64,000 nt of DNA, from the NCBI GenBank assembly GCA_016800925.1, contig JABCPU010000075.1:1-64000 (forward strand), in the 5' to 3' direction. The position numbers and the translations under genes were made by a program. This stretch comes from Suillus spraguei (lineage: Eukaryota > Basidiomycota > Agaricomycetes > Boletales > Suillaceae). Positions 33,062 through 45,547 of the stretch are shown here, in pieces. The notes beneath the pieces are model-generated. The model was not told the origin of the DNA, did no database searches, and was given only the letters and a program-made list of their open reading frames with translations. Each line of letters begins with the position of its first letter. Positions within the stretch are counted from its first letter, which is position 1.

Positions 33062-34635
33062 TTGCTCATACGCCTTCGTGTCATGCAGATAGCCCAGGTG
33101 CGCCGTTGGCTCCTGCTCTTCGCACAGCGCCTTAGCTGCCACCGATCCTCCATACGTGTTCTACCTGTAACTTTGCGCGACCTCAATAGCTTGCAAATAC
33201 AAAAGGTGTTGGTTGGACTGACATGGGGAACTAATGCCACCGACATTCTACATGGGCAGGACTCAAAGAGTGGCGTTGACGGAAGGTCGTTCCTGCGATA
33301 TCTGAAGGAACTTTGGAGAAGCTGTTTTAGGTCGCTGAGAATAACTCTGGGAAACGCCCGGAAGATCAGGGAACATTGTGCACAGGAGGGAATCAAATAA
33401 AGGAATTGACCGGTGAAGGGAGTTGCCGTTGCTACGATTAGGTAACGATGGATGGTGCTCCGCTTTTACCGTGCGGATTTACCGGCTAGCGCTGAAGTAC
33501 TATTGTTTGTGGGCGCCGCCACGTTCTGACGTTGTTCTGTCCTTTAGGTAGCCGTGTTCTACATTCAGCGATACAGTCCCATTCTTGTCTTGTCCGTGAT
33601 CATGTTTATCAAAATGACTATCACAGACTGTACAGCAAGACGAGTTACGATCATCTCTCTGTAGAAGGAACTATTGTTACGGAGATAATATCAGCCCCAT
33701 CCCTCACGAAGCATATTCTCTTGGTTCAGGTACAATGTTGGGCCCATTAAAGACCCGGTATATTTTGGCTAAAATAAACGAATTTTGACTGGGCTAACAA
33801 ACCCTGGATTTCCTACTCGCTAGCGGCACATTGGCTATATTCTCAGTCTCATTAATTTCCGCTTGATTTGAAAGTGAGTGTGCGATTCAGCGTTCTCTTT
33901 TCGTTCCTCATACTTGAGTTCGTTACAGACGAACACCCATCTCATTCGTAGATGCACAAAGCCCATGTGATCTTGCAATACGATGTCGGGTAGGAGGGAA
34001 AAATGTCGGTCTTGCTTGCTATTGCACCACCCGAGGTCCCGAATTGTCCCTTACAGATTATCCTGATGGCTTATGATCATCAAATTGAATCAAACAAGAT
34101 CTTCGGCGCTCTAGGCTCAGCATCGTCGTCCATGTATTTGAGATACTCGGATTTTTTTTCTGCGGTTTATGAATCTGCCGGTGTCCTACCGCTGAGTTCA
34201 CTGGCAGGCTACAGACCCGGAAAACCATGATTTCTCTCATGCAATTCTGCATTGCGACAGATTCCACGCTGTCCGTCCGAGTCGATGGTGGCGTCGCACG
34301 TCAGATCGTTCCTGCTTTCTATGGCGGCCTGCCCGAGAACCTTGTTATGCGGTAGCGGTGAACAAGATCGTCTTGTGGAAGAATATTCCGTTTGAACAGC
34401 AGATCGTATTAATATATATTTGAGACTCTTGCGAGTGATGGATGCGCTGCCAGTTTAAGCTCATAATGTATTTGAAATTGGAGATTCCCCGACTGTAATT
34501 AATGTTGATGACGGTTCAGGTTGGGTGTTGGCAGACATATATGATAACACATCTTCAGGGCCAGAATGACACTGCTCGATAACATACTGTAATAGTAGAG
34601 TGGCATGTCATGCTTGATATGAATAATGCATGCAT
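33062..34635. other. No recognisable gene
   Basis: ORFs at 33062-33400 (112 codons) and 34003-34230 (75 codons) have no recognisable domain, and neither has coding features that distinguish it from its complementary frame. Confidence 0.3.
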
Positions 34636-35434
34636 TTACTCCGCCTTGACAAACCTTCCCGCTCGATACCAAAACAGGTGCTCCTCCATTCCCTCATCCG
34701 CATCCCACACCTCCTGCAGCCCATCCCCCAACATCCTCGATTCACCTCTGAGTCGGCCTATCCAAACAACACCCCACAAAAGCCACCGTCCAAAGCGGGG
34801 TCCAAAACTCCTGCCACCACCGAACATCCTTCCTATCACTGAGACAATGTTCATAGAACAGCACCTGTCCCCCTGGTTTCACCACTTCCGTGATCAACCC
34901 CGATACAGTGCTTTGGGGAGAAGGGATAGAACAGATAGTGAGAATGCTAATGAGTGTATCGATGGGCGGGTGTCCAAGTGATGTGGGGAGGGAAGAGAGT
35001 ATTGTGCTGATCTGTTCGACGCCGCAGGAGAGGATGAGGAGTGTGCCGGCAGATTCGGTGTATCCAGCGGCTGAGGCTCTTCGTCGGATCTCGGCGTGCA
35101 TGTGAGTGGTCGAGGTAGTTGATGGTATGCCCGTATCCTGATTTTGATATGAAGATGGAGTTATGCTGATGTGTGAGCGGGACTCACCTGCGCCGATGTC
35201 GAGTACTACGCCGTAGGCGTGTGGGGTGATGAGCTTTTGTTTGGTGGCTCTTGCGTTTCCGTCGACACCGTCACTGAAGAGCTTCCATACATGGAACATG
35301 AAGATGTGGGAGAGTTCATGTGGTTGGAGGAGTAGAGAGGGAGTATGGTAGATTGCTAGGATGGTAGGCCAGAGGCCGGCCATGATGACAAGATACAGTT
35401 TTGGGAGGACTGCAAAGGCCGCGGAGGAGTGCAT
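34636..35434 (-). CDS. SAM-dependent methyltransferase (METTL7-like), probably defective
   Basis: Starts MHSSAAFAVLPKLYLVIMAG with one hydrophobic N-terminal segment. The nucleotide-binding glycine motif is VVLDIGAG, and splicing 35138-35187 (GTGAGT...TCAG) would extend it to GYGHTINYLDHS. Later landmarks are ESAGTLLILSCGVEQISTIL, IDTLISILTICSIPSPQSTV, VVKPGGQVLFYEH and WWQEFWTPLW, and after an intron of 32 nt EEHLFWYRAGRFVKAE. This is the layout of membrane-anchored class I methyltransferases of the METTL7 type. The strand holding the motif II acidic residue (normally after the YLDHS region) is missing and the frame shifts there; keeping the intron instead keeps the frame but loses GYGHTINYLDHS. 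It is divergent to the Rxt3-like gene. Confidence 0.65.
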
Positions 35435-36220
35435 TTCAGCTAGCGCCCGATGGTGCGATTAAGAAGGAGGAGAGAGCGGAGGTACTAGTGGATGTACTTG
35501 TATCTGGAAATCAAGGTGTTCTGTTAGGGTGGCCGTTGTTGTAGGACTGAATCGAGACATACTCGTCATCTGTACGTGGAAATTGGAGTGGGTATACACG
35601 TCGCGTGAGCACGAGCTAAGGAGAAATGATTTCGAGGCCGAGTATATGCTCATGTGTGTATGAGAAAGGATGGAGAAACATAGGAGATGAGATATAGAGT
35701 TGGACGGAGTGAAGGATATGAAAATGATGTGATGAAGAAAGAAACGAGTCATTTATTTAAGAAGTGAAACATGCATGAAATCAAAGCAAATTTGGGCATG
35801 TGAGCACGCGGGACCCGTGGGAAGGTAATGACCTTAGAGCAAATTTTTTTGTTGAATGATACATTGTACGACGAAAGTTAACGCCTGTTTTGACATTTTA
35901 TGACAAGTGAGTCTTATCTTGGGCAAAAGATAGTATAGCCTCGAGGTTCAAATTAAAGGTCACGCGCCGTTTGAGTCCGCGGTAATTCCCGAGCGTACCT
36001 GTCCCGATGGGATCTGCACGTGTATTAGATCACGATCGGGGTGATTCATTTGTATCGCTTCGCCTCCAAGTTGCTTTCTTTTTGCTCCCACTACATCCAA
36101 GTTACCACTTTCTGTCCACAACAACGACCACGACCAAGACGAACCAGAAGAATAAAGATAAAAAACAGCTACAATAACGACTACAGAGACCACACAGACG
36201 ACGACACACAACATAGCACG
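35435..36220. promoter_or_regulatory. Shared divergent promoter region
   Basis: 786 bp between two start codons pointing away from each other. The methyltransferase side has a TTATTTAAG word near 35752 and the other side an AC-rich stretch before the ATG at 36221, typical of fungal 5' leaders. The frame 35459-35752 on the minus strand is probably leader sequence. Shared control is an inference from the arrangement only. Confidence 0.35.
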
Positions 36221-39200
36221 ATGAACGTGTCTGATCTGCTGCAAGATTCACCTAGTCAGCATAGAAAACGACCTTCAAGTGCGAGTACGAGCTCTTCACC
36301 CCAACAAGTTGTAAAGTCGAATTCAGTTTCACCTCAAACAAATTCAGCTCAGCCTCGTCCTACCCTTCCACCAACCCCAAATCCCAATGCCCCATACCCT
36401 GCACCGCCATCTTACTATTCACCTTCCCCTTTCGTACCACAGCGTATCACACCCAGGCAACAACCCGAACAACCAATGGCTAGTCTACAACACCCTCATC
36501 CTCACTTGAATTCCTGGGGTCCTCGTTCGTCTTCGGGGTCCTCCACTGTGATATCCGCAACTACTGCCACCAGACCGCCAGGTCCGTCTTGTCTTCTTTT
36601 CTTTTCATCTTCATGTAAACATTCATTTCAATGAAATCTTTAGAGAGAAGTCCAGTCGTTCAACGACAAAACATAATCAACCCTCCACCTACTGCTCCAG
36701 GTTCGTTTATCTTCACTACACATCACAACTCTAACCCCCAATAGCACCCTCCCATTCACCCCAAAATCACTCTCAACCCCCCAAACAACCTCTCGAAAAA
36801 CGCCCGCCTCCAAACTTGAACCCCAATCTCAACAATCAAAGTCCAAATCTAAACCCAAATCTCAACTTTCGTGACCGCGAGACCATGCGAGACCGTGATG
36901 GTCCTCTCCGCGACCTTGGTCGCGAACAAGCTCTCCACCACCGTGAACCTGTATTGTTACCGAGGGATAGAGACTCTGCCTTGTTACCGAGAGACAGAGA
37001 CCCTGCCTTGTTGCTCAGAGAACGGGAACCTCCCCTGCTTCCAAGAGACCCAGTTCTCTTACCGCGTGAGAGAGACATTCGTGATCCCACTCTTCACCCG
37101 AGAGAACGTGATGGTCCAAGAGAACGCGAGCCAGGTTTGCAGCGTGATGTCAGTCTACTTCCCAGAGAACGCGACGTTCCTCTATTGCCAAGAGAAAGAG
37201 AACCACTCATACCACGAGACCGAGACTCATTACTTAGAGATCCCCATTTCCCACGCGAGAGAGACCCTCTCCTAGTGCGTGACCGTGAACCACTCATACC
37301 TGGCAGAGAACCCCTTACACGCGAGAGGGAGAGAGACCCCCTTCTCCCACGCTACCGAGATGAGCGGGATATGGATATGGATGTCATACGTGCAGCTGCT
37401 CGAGAGAGGGAGCATGAAATGGAGAGGCGGGAGATGGGCATGCAGAGGAGAGAGCCATTGGGTTTGGATAGACGGGACACTGCCATGGATAGGCGTGACC
37501 CGCCCATGGACAGACGTGACCCGGCTATGGAAAGGCGTGATCCCGTTATGGACAGGCGCGATCCAATTATGGACAGGCGCGACCCGCCCATGGACAGACG
37601 TGATCCACCTATGGACAGGCGTGATCCACCTATGGACAGGCGTGATCCACCCATGGACAGACGTGAATCTCTCACCAAAGACAGACGAGACCAAGACCGC
37701 CCATCCCACGACAGACGCGACCCACACGCCCACCAAATGGACCGCTTCGAACGCCCTCGTCCTCCCTCTGAACGTGGTCCTGTTCCTGCAGGCCCCGGCG
37801 TCCTACAGCTTCACCCTGGTCCTGTCCATCCCCATCCACACACACATGCACAGCAGCTAGAGCGTGATAGGGAGCGTGACAGAGAAAGGGAAAGAGAGCG
37901 AGAACGCGAAAGAGAACGCTCCCATGCTATTGTTCCCCCACTAGATCGCGAGCGCGAGATGGCGATCCACAGAGACCGAGAAGCGTTGCGTGAGAGAGGG
38001 GAGAGGGAGCTTTTGCAACAGCAGCAGCAACAACGGGATCGTGATCGTGATAGAGATCGAGAAAGGGAACGCCCAGGAGACATGCAGCGAGATAAACCCA
38101 GCACCGGAGAACGAGAGAGGGTACCCAACCCTAACCCAGGACCAGGACCCAGCAGCCATCGTGCATCTCCACTCTCCCGCCCCCCCTACATACCGACGAA
38201 CAGCCACAGCCACTCATCGCCTCACGCACACAATAATACTCACGCGCACACACCGAGCCATGGGCATGTCCATATCCCACCACACAATACTCATAGCCAT
38301 CCCCCGCAGACGCAGGGTCGTGGGCGGATGTTGCCTGGCCAAGGACAGTTCCAGGCATTGCCTCCTCCGCATCCTCATCCGCATGAGTGGGATAGGGACC
38401 ATGCGCAAAGTCAGAGGGTGGAGAGGGAGCGCGTGGATCTGAGGCTTCCTGGTCCTGAGAGAGACAGGCACCGGGACAGAGATAGGGAGAGGGAGCAGAG
38501 AGAACGCTTGCCTACTGATCAACGGTTGAGCGAACGTCCAGGTCCTGGGGAGATTCTACAGTTGAGGGATCCAGCGCTTCTGGTGAGGGATCGAGAGACC
38601 AGTGCTGTCACTGTCATCGTCGGACCCAGGGAGCAGCGGGGTGAATTTATGAGGGAGCGGGAGCGGGTGGTGGAAAGAGAACATGAGCAGAAAGTGTTGT
38701 CAGATCGAGAAAGGGAGCTTAGGGGTCTTGAGCAGCCCGATCGACGTGTTGGACGTCGTACGCATCCACACTCGCAGCCTCCGACTCAGGTGCAGTCGCG
38801 GATGCCGTCTCCTATGGCGGAAGATAGGGAGAAAGTGGTGATGGAACGTGAACGTGAAAGTGAGCGCGAGCACTTTGAGAGGATGGAAAGGGAGAGGAGG
38901 AAACTAAACCTGGAGCGCTTTGAGCACATCTACAACAACAATGAACGAGAACGGGAGCGGGAGAAGATGGAGCGCGAATATCTCGAACGCATGGAACGAC
39001 AGCAGCACGAGGCCCACGAGCGTGATGCCCGCGAACGCGAACACGAACTCATTTCGCGCGAACATATCGAAGCTCGTGAGCGTGCGGAGCGCTTGACCCT
39101 TGAGGCAATGGAGCGTGAACGCGCTGAACGTGAAGCTCTCGAACGCCTTCCCACCCCGCAGGAGCTTTCGCTGCTTCTCCAATCCCGCATGGAGCGCCCG

Positions 39201-41246
39201 CATATTAACCTTGGTTCATGGGTGCTCCCTGCGTTGCCATTCCCCTGGTTTTTTGGAGACCACATGCCCTGCATGAAGCAGGGAGGTACACAGGACATTG
39301 GAAAAGATGGCTTGGTTGTCCCTCCGGAAACACGTCTCACCGTCCTCATTCCGACCTCCTTCCTCCCTGCCTCGAGACCACACAAGCTACGGTTATGGGG
39401 TGGAGGTTTATTGCCCCCTCCGCCGATGCAGTTCTGGCCGGTACATACGAACTTGAGCAACGCAGCAGGAAACGGTTCTGGCCCATCTGGGTCAAGTGCT
39501 GCGCCTAACCCCTCAGGATCCATCGCGAAGACCACACCATACCCTGCACCACCCACCTACCATCCAATGCATGCCCCCCGCCGACGCGTCTACACCGACG
39601 ACTCAAACGTTCTTGCATGTGCCGTGCATGCTGGTCTTCTAACATGGAGTGCCGTCTCCCGCGCAAAACAAGAAGGCAAAGACATCAAAATCGTGCTTGG
39701 AGTCGTGCCTACCGTATCAAGTTACGGAGGCAGCTCCGGGGGCGACGTAAACCACGTAGATCCTTCTGTAGTTGCGGGTATCGGACCAGCAAATGGCACG
39801 CCTTCGAATGGCGTCACACCCGCTGCATCAGCATCGAATGGAATCACGCCCAGCACCTCGCAATCTTCTGCTTCGCAGCCTACGATGTCATCTCATGTTT
39901 CTGGGAGCAATGGTATCAGTGGTGTTGCTGGAGCTACGGCGCTTGATGGGATGGGTTATACTGGTGGTGTTTGGGCGAGTCGGTTTGTGGGTGGATGGGG
40001 GGAGACGTTTTATGGGCATCCGAGCTCGGGGTATGGTGCTGCGGGTGTGAATGATGCTGCGGGTGGGGATACGAGGCAGAGGAGCTTTGAAGAGGAAGCG
40101 GAGGATGATGGGAGGGGGGTGTTAGTGCTGGTTGGGGATGGGGACATGATGGGAGTGCGATTGAAGTTGTACATGTTGAGGTCGTCGAGGTGGGTGTTTC
40201 CTTTCCTTTGTTCTTTCACTTTTTTTATTTGTGTTATTTGTCTGGTGGCGCACGGTACTGATTAAGATGATCTTACAGAAGGGCTCTGCACGAGGTCCTG
40301 GGCTCGGGCGACGCAACAGGTCGCAAAGATTGCAAGAATATGCGTCGCGTCGTGCAGCTTTGGACCTTTGTCCTGCAACACCTGCCTCACCACCACTCAC
40401 ACATTTGTTCGCTGACGTCACGAACGGCCGCAAGCGACGCCGACCTGCATTCGATGATGGGAATGGGAAAACTATCGCAGACCCGAGAATCTAGAGGAGC
40501 TTCAGAAGATGCACGCGCGGACGTTAGTGTTTGGTGGGTCGGGTATGGGTGCTGGGTGAGTTTTATTCTTTCTTGTGTACAGGGTGGGTACTGATTATAT
40601 TTCATGTAGATTCAAATACACTCCAATACTCCTTGCATGTGCGCTCTTCCCGCATCTCGCAGATCCTGCTGTACGTGCATCTTTACCTCAAAAGCGGCGG
40701 AAGATCGTCCATGCGCAGGACCCACCTGCAGGGACAGGGGATGTGCGGATGGACATTGATGGTACCGGAAAAGAGACTAGGGACGTAGGACATGCGGTGG
40801 TTCTCGAGAGCGATAACGAGATGTACCTCGTTGCTCCTGCGCCTAGCTCAAGTGAAGGGTTCGTGCTGTCTATCCTTCTGTCTACACCTTCTACAGACCG
40901 GAAGATTATGGACGTTGAGGAACCTGCGAACGACAAGAACACAGTAATAACAGTGCCTGCGCCTACGATGACGCCTCCTCCTACTTCGAGTGCTGGTGAA
41001 AACCCAACGACTACTTCCGATGCATCGAAAGATGACCAAAAAACGCCAGTCCCAGATCCACCCCCACCTCCGCCTATATCCGTTTCGCTTCCTTCAGAAA
41101 AGATAATTCCTCAGAATAGTCATACGAAGGTCGTGAGAAGCAACCTCCAGGATACGGATTTCAAGTTCGAGCAGGATGGTGTAGTTGTTTGTGGGCAGGG
41201 TGAAGATATGAGGGTGAGAGTGGTGCGGTGGAGGTGGTATCTATAA
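36221..41246 (+). CDS. Rxt3-like subunit of the Rpd3L histone deacetylase complex
   Basis: Starts MNVSDLLQDSPSQHRKRPSS. Exons 36221-36581, 36644-36700 and 36745-40189 are joined by GT-AG introns; later exons begin at 40279 and about 40611 and end RVVRWRWYL at 41246. After a Pro/Ser-rich start comes some 700 residues of Arg/Asp/Glu/Pro repeats (DRDPALL, MDRRDPP). The Rxt3 domain follows: NLGSWVLPALPFPWFFGDHM, KDGLVVPPETRLTVLIPTSF, PPPMQFWPVHTNLSN, YHPMHAPRRRVYTDDSNVLA and HAGLLTWSAVSRA. Rxt3 proteins belong to the large Rpd3 complex that deacetylates promoter histones. The frame breaks in a run of six G at about 40114-40119; one more G would restore the expected GWGHDGSAIEVVHVEVVE. A second frame change is needed near 40480-40500. 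Sequencing error or true damage cannot be told apart here. Confidence 0.75.
37460..37672 (+). repeat. 21-bp coding minisatellite (MDRRDPP repeats)
   Basis: About ten in-frame 21-bp units encode MDRRDPP/MDRRDPV/MERRDP variants. Codon-level differences between units show it is not freshly homogenised, except for the last three units, which are almost identical. Confidence 0.85.
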
Positions 41247-41567
41247 TACTTGCAGGGCTTTATCGCGTTTACTATTGGGTTTGGAATTAATATTGATTTG
41301 GCGCTGTTCTATGTTCTGGGGTGGGGTTCAGCGCTCATTCCTAAGTTACCCAGTGGTGGTACTAACTTGATTCACTTACTGACTTTGTGGCTCAGATAAT
41401 TGACAATATTATGGACAAGACTCGCACATAGTAACTGGCAGCGATCAAATCACAGTGCAGTACTGCCCCCTAACTTATACAAGCTGTGGGAAATGTGGGT
41501 TCAGACCATTGTCCTCACTCAAGTCTCGTGGGACGCAGACGGTAAGGATTTAGCCAGCAAAAGAGGT
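41247..41567. other. 3' flank of Rxt3-like gene
   Basis: No ORF or repeat was recognised. The hAT target duplication starts at 41568. Confidence 0.4.
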
Positions 41568-41575
41568 CCCCATTG

Positions 41576-44500
41576 TAGGGTATGACACGGGTAGGGCTTG
41601 CCTGGGTACCCACCCGGGCACTACCTGCGGGTTAATGGAGGGTCGGGTGGTACGGGTATGGGTACCTGTGCTTGGCCTACCCGCATGGGTACGGGTACGA
41701 GGACCTGCAAGACTTGGGTACCCACAGGTACCCACGGGTAGGAGTGTGGCAGTGCTTCGTTCTCGTTGACCATCATCAACAGATTATTGATCAGTTATCT
41801 TTCTACGCGATGTCAATCACAATGTTTTAGAATTATTATACATATTGCTTACCATCTCCAGTGTCCAATTAGCATGGATGGCATGACTCATAAGTTGCCA
41901 GTTTGCAACACACTTGCATCGATTCTCCCATGTCAGACTGCGACAATCCAAGCACACCATTGGGCGATGTTTTCCAGCTCAACTCCTCGCCAGCCAAGAC
42001 CACACGCAGTCATAAGCGTCCAGTGGCCACTCCACCACCTGCCGTATTAGTCTCTCCCAGCAAAAAATATCGAACAAAGGCTGAGGCCACAGATCTTGAT
42101 GTCTGGGACAACACTGATGACGAAATAATATGTATGTGTACCTCTTCATTGTTTCATTCATCGATTGACTAGTTTTTTTTAGCAGCAGTCAAGGCTCGAT
42201 GGAATTCTGCCGCTTACGGCCACTTCACTACCTCCTTAAAACGTCACTTGAAAGGGGATGGCAGGGCTGATTATCTCGAGTTCGTTTTTACGTGCCGTGT
42301 TGACCCTGTCAACCATAAGCCCCATCACCGCAAGCGCATGCAGACTGCTCAAGGAACAAAAAATCTTAATCGAGGCATCAAAGAGTGCATCGAGCGCCGT
42401 GGTGTTTCATCGTCAGGGCCTGATGCTACAGGTGCCCAACAAACTATCACTCAGTCAGTTTCAAAATATACACCAGAGGCTCACCGTGCTTTGATAGCAA
42501 TGTGATGTGCAGTCAATAAACGTCCATTTCACTCTGTTGCTGATCATCTCTATATTGAGGAGGTAAAAACTCTTACGCCCTGATGTCAAGCTGCCTTGTC
42601 CACGTACTGTATCCCGCGACATAAATACAATTTACACCGAGGCATCTAAGAATGTCAAGGTTTACTTTTCGGTGAGATGTGTCACAAGGCTCGCACTATC
42701 ACTACTGATCTTTTGTAGAAACATGTTGGCTCAGTTCACCTCATCATTGATGGATGGTTAGCACCTTTTGCTTACTCATACCTTGGCATTGTGATTGTCT
42801 GGTATGATCGTGGCAAGATCTGGTGTTCAACGCTTGAGTTTATCCGGTGCGTGATCAGTCATATGATAGCATCCCCTCATATTCTGATTCATCTTAAAGT
42901 CTAACACAAAGCCACACTGGAGAGTACCTTGCAAGGGTAACTGTAGATTGTCTTGAACGTTTCGGCCTTGAAAAGAAGGTATTTTGTTCAAGCATCCATG
43001 GCTCATGTTCGAAGGATTGACGTTAATTTTAGTTTCACACAATCACCATGGACAATCCCAGCAACTGCGATTCTGCTGCTGATCATATGCAGAAGCTCAT
43101 TCCGAGTTTTCAGGGGAAGGCTTCACGTTCACGGTGCTTTCCCCACACTGTGAATCTCATTGCAAAGGTACTTATGACCTATCTTACATGTATCCTGTTC
43201 ATTTTGTTGTAGGCCTTCCTTTCCTTTTTCTACCGCCAGCCAAAATGGAAATGACAAGTCAAGGTGACAAAACGAGGCTGTAAACGTCGCTCTGATAACA
43301 ATGGTAAACGCCGCTCCAACGACAATGATGTGCCTCTTGAGGATAACGATGTTGTGACCCTTGAGGATGGTGACGATGTACTGACTCCTCTAGAGCAAGA
43401 ACTTCTCGATGAAGAGAGTGGTGGCAGTAGTAGTGGCCATGGTGATGACTCTCAGAACATTCTATCAGGTGTTTGTGATGAGGCAGATGAAGCGAAGGAG
43501 GCGCACGATCGTGAGGTTGTCAGATCTATTCATCAGCAAACAATTGCAACGGCGGCGGCAGAAGCTAACATAACCATGACTGTGTTACATGAACATGAAG
43601 CATTGGGCATGTTTCCGAAGGTGAGCCTATTCTTTTTTTTTTGAACTTCAAGATGATATTCATGTTACTAGATTGCTGGCCTAGCTCGTAAACTGCACGA
43701 CAACCCTACATTACAGGAAAGATTTGAGAGGACTGTCATATTCAATCGTGGTAAAGATGGTGCTCATAAACGTCACCTTGATCGTCGTGTTGCCACTCGC
43801 TGGAATTCAGACTTTGCGTGTCTTTGTGCACACTTATTTTTCAAGGATGAGGTCAAAATATTTATGTCTGCATCAGACAATGACTTGAGTGATTATGTGC
43901 TCACAGCGGCACAGTGGAAACTGGCAGAACACCTTGTACCAGTTCTCGAGGTCAGTTTCGGTGCCCTTCATTCAGAAGTCTTGATGCTGAACTTGCTCTA
44001 GCTTTTCAACGACCTCACAAATCTCTTCTCGCAATCTGAGGTACCATTAATATATGAAGTTGTGCCTATGCTTGAAAGTCTTGAGCATGCACTTGATCGT
44101 GTTTACAATGCCTTGACGGAGCCAGCTGTTGTTCATATTGCTGCCAAAGCTGCACTCCAGGTTGTTGGCAAATACTATGCTCTTACAGATGACAATGAGG
44201 TCTACAGGATTGCCATCGGTAAGTGTCTTCAAGTAGCTGTCTACCATAACATTGACTCTTACATATATAGTGATGTGCCTAGACAAAAAAACTGAATGGT
44301 TTGACTGAAACCCTGACTGGGTCCCTGATGACCGCAAGGAGGTTAAACGACTCGTTCACCAACGGTGGATTGAGTCTTATGCAGGACTTGCACCACCAGT
44401 CCCAATTAATGTAAAGCAAGGCCCACTAAAGCAGGCTCCGGTGAGCATACTATCATTCAAGTTTGCATACATATTCTAATTGCACACTCACAGCTGCAAC

Positions 44501-45175
44501 GTACATCCAGTAAATGGGCTGCTGATATCAGTGATGATGAGGACATTTCTGTATCTCTGGATTCAATTGAATCATACCTTGACACTGCGCGTATCTCGAG
44601 AAATGAGATCATGGCTGCTGGTGGAGTTCTTAAATACTGGGAGAATGCTCATGCAACTCGACCTCGAATAGCTCAAATGGCGCTTGATTTTTTGTCTGCT
44701 CCTGGTATGTTAATTACAGATGATGGTATCGACACTTTAATCATACTACATAGCTTCCTCAGTTGATGCTGAACAAGCTTTCTCTGGTGGCCGTCTGCAA
44801 GTTAACCATCTTCAGCATGGTATTAGCTCCCAAACCTTCAAAGCACAAGTTTCCGTCGGATCATGGTTCAACACTCCTCTTATGCCTGATCTTGGTGCTG
44901 CCACGACTATCATGCATAAGAAGATAGGAAAATGGAAGGATCAGGCTAATGTCATTAAAATTGATTGATTAATTAAATGTATTTGGTACATATATCCTCA
45001 TATTGACAGTTCTATGCCTTATACAACGGGTGACCCGTACCACCTGCAGTTTGACCCATGGATTGGACCCGCACCCGTTTGCTCTGACCTGGGTGGGTAC
45101 AGGTAGGCCCCTGAAAAATTTGATACCCATGGGCCGGGTGTGGGTATGACCCAGGTCGACCCATGTCATACCCTA
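41576..45175 (+). mobile_element. hAT DNA transposon, 3600 bp, 8-bp TSD
   Basis: Flanked by CCCCATTG at 41568-41575 and 45176-45183. The termini are TAGGGTATGACACGGGT and, inverted, TAGGGTATGACATGGGT (one mismatch in 17). Subterminal regions are crowded with GGGTACGGGTA/TACCCACGGGTA words on both sides, as in other hAT elements. It encodes one transposase in the + direction with stops (see next entry). The 8-bp duplication and TIR are diagnostic of the superfamily. Confidence 0.95.
41930..44968 (+). pseudogene. hAT transposase with several nonsense mutations
   Basis: Exons of one protein can be followed: MSDCDNPSTPLGDVFQLN, AAYGHFTTSLKRHLKGDGRA (BED-like N-terminal area), CAVNKRPFHSVADHLYIEEV, GSVHLIIDGWLAPFAYSYLG (catalytic-core region), MDNPSNCDSAADHMQKLIP, RRVATRWNSDFACL and the C-terminal hAT dimerisation domain (VLKYWENAHATRPRIAQMAL, ASSVDAEQAFSGGRLQVNHL). 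Introns of about 50 nt fit between blocks. Three in-frame TGA stops are seen at 42503-42505 (expected Trp in AM-W-CAVNKRPF), 43252-43254 and 44306-44308 (expected Trp in WFD-W-NPDW). The element cannot move on its own product. Confidence 0.85.
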
Positions 45176-45183
45176 CCCCATTG

Positions 45184-45547
45184 CAAGGGCATTGGAAGTC
45201 CCCATGGATTCGGAGCACAAACAGGCCCAAACAAGACTCAAGTACGTATAGGTACAACACTATGGGAGGGAATAAAAATGATAAGTGGGTACACAAAAAT
45301 TTCTAGCGAGTCAAATGATTCAAGTAAGAAGAGGTACAGGAGATTGAGTCTCGCTAGACATAGGCTGCAAACCCCACTAAAGGAGGTAGCAGCGTTTGAC
45401 AAGTAAATAATGCACAGGGCCCATCTGGCAAATCGGGTTTTGGGCAGGCCCCGAGGACAAACACTAAAGTCGAACCCAAATGGCTATATACCCAGCCAAA
45501 ATATTTAAGCCTAGTGGACTCGCCATAATCTTCACAACCCATCTCCG
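45184..45547. other. No recognisable gene
   Basis: Host sequence between the hAT target duplication and the small pseudogene. No repeats or ORFs of note. Confidence 0.35.

Noticed and set aside
36836..39556. Long minus-strand ORFs opposite the Rxt3-like gene
   Set aside because: Arg/Ser-rich frames created by complementing Arg/Glu codons; no domain, and the + strand has the Rxt3 motifs.
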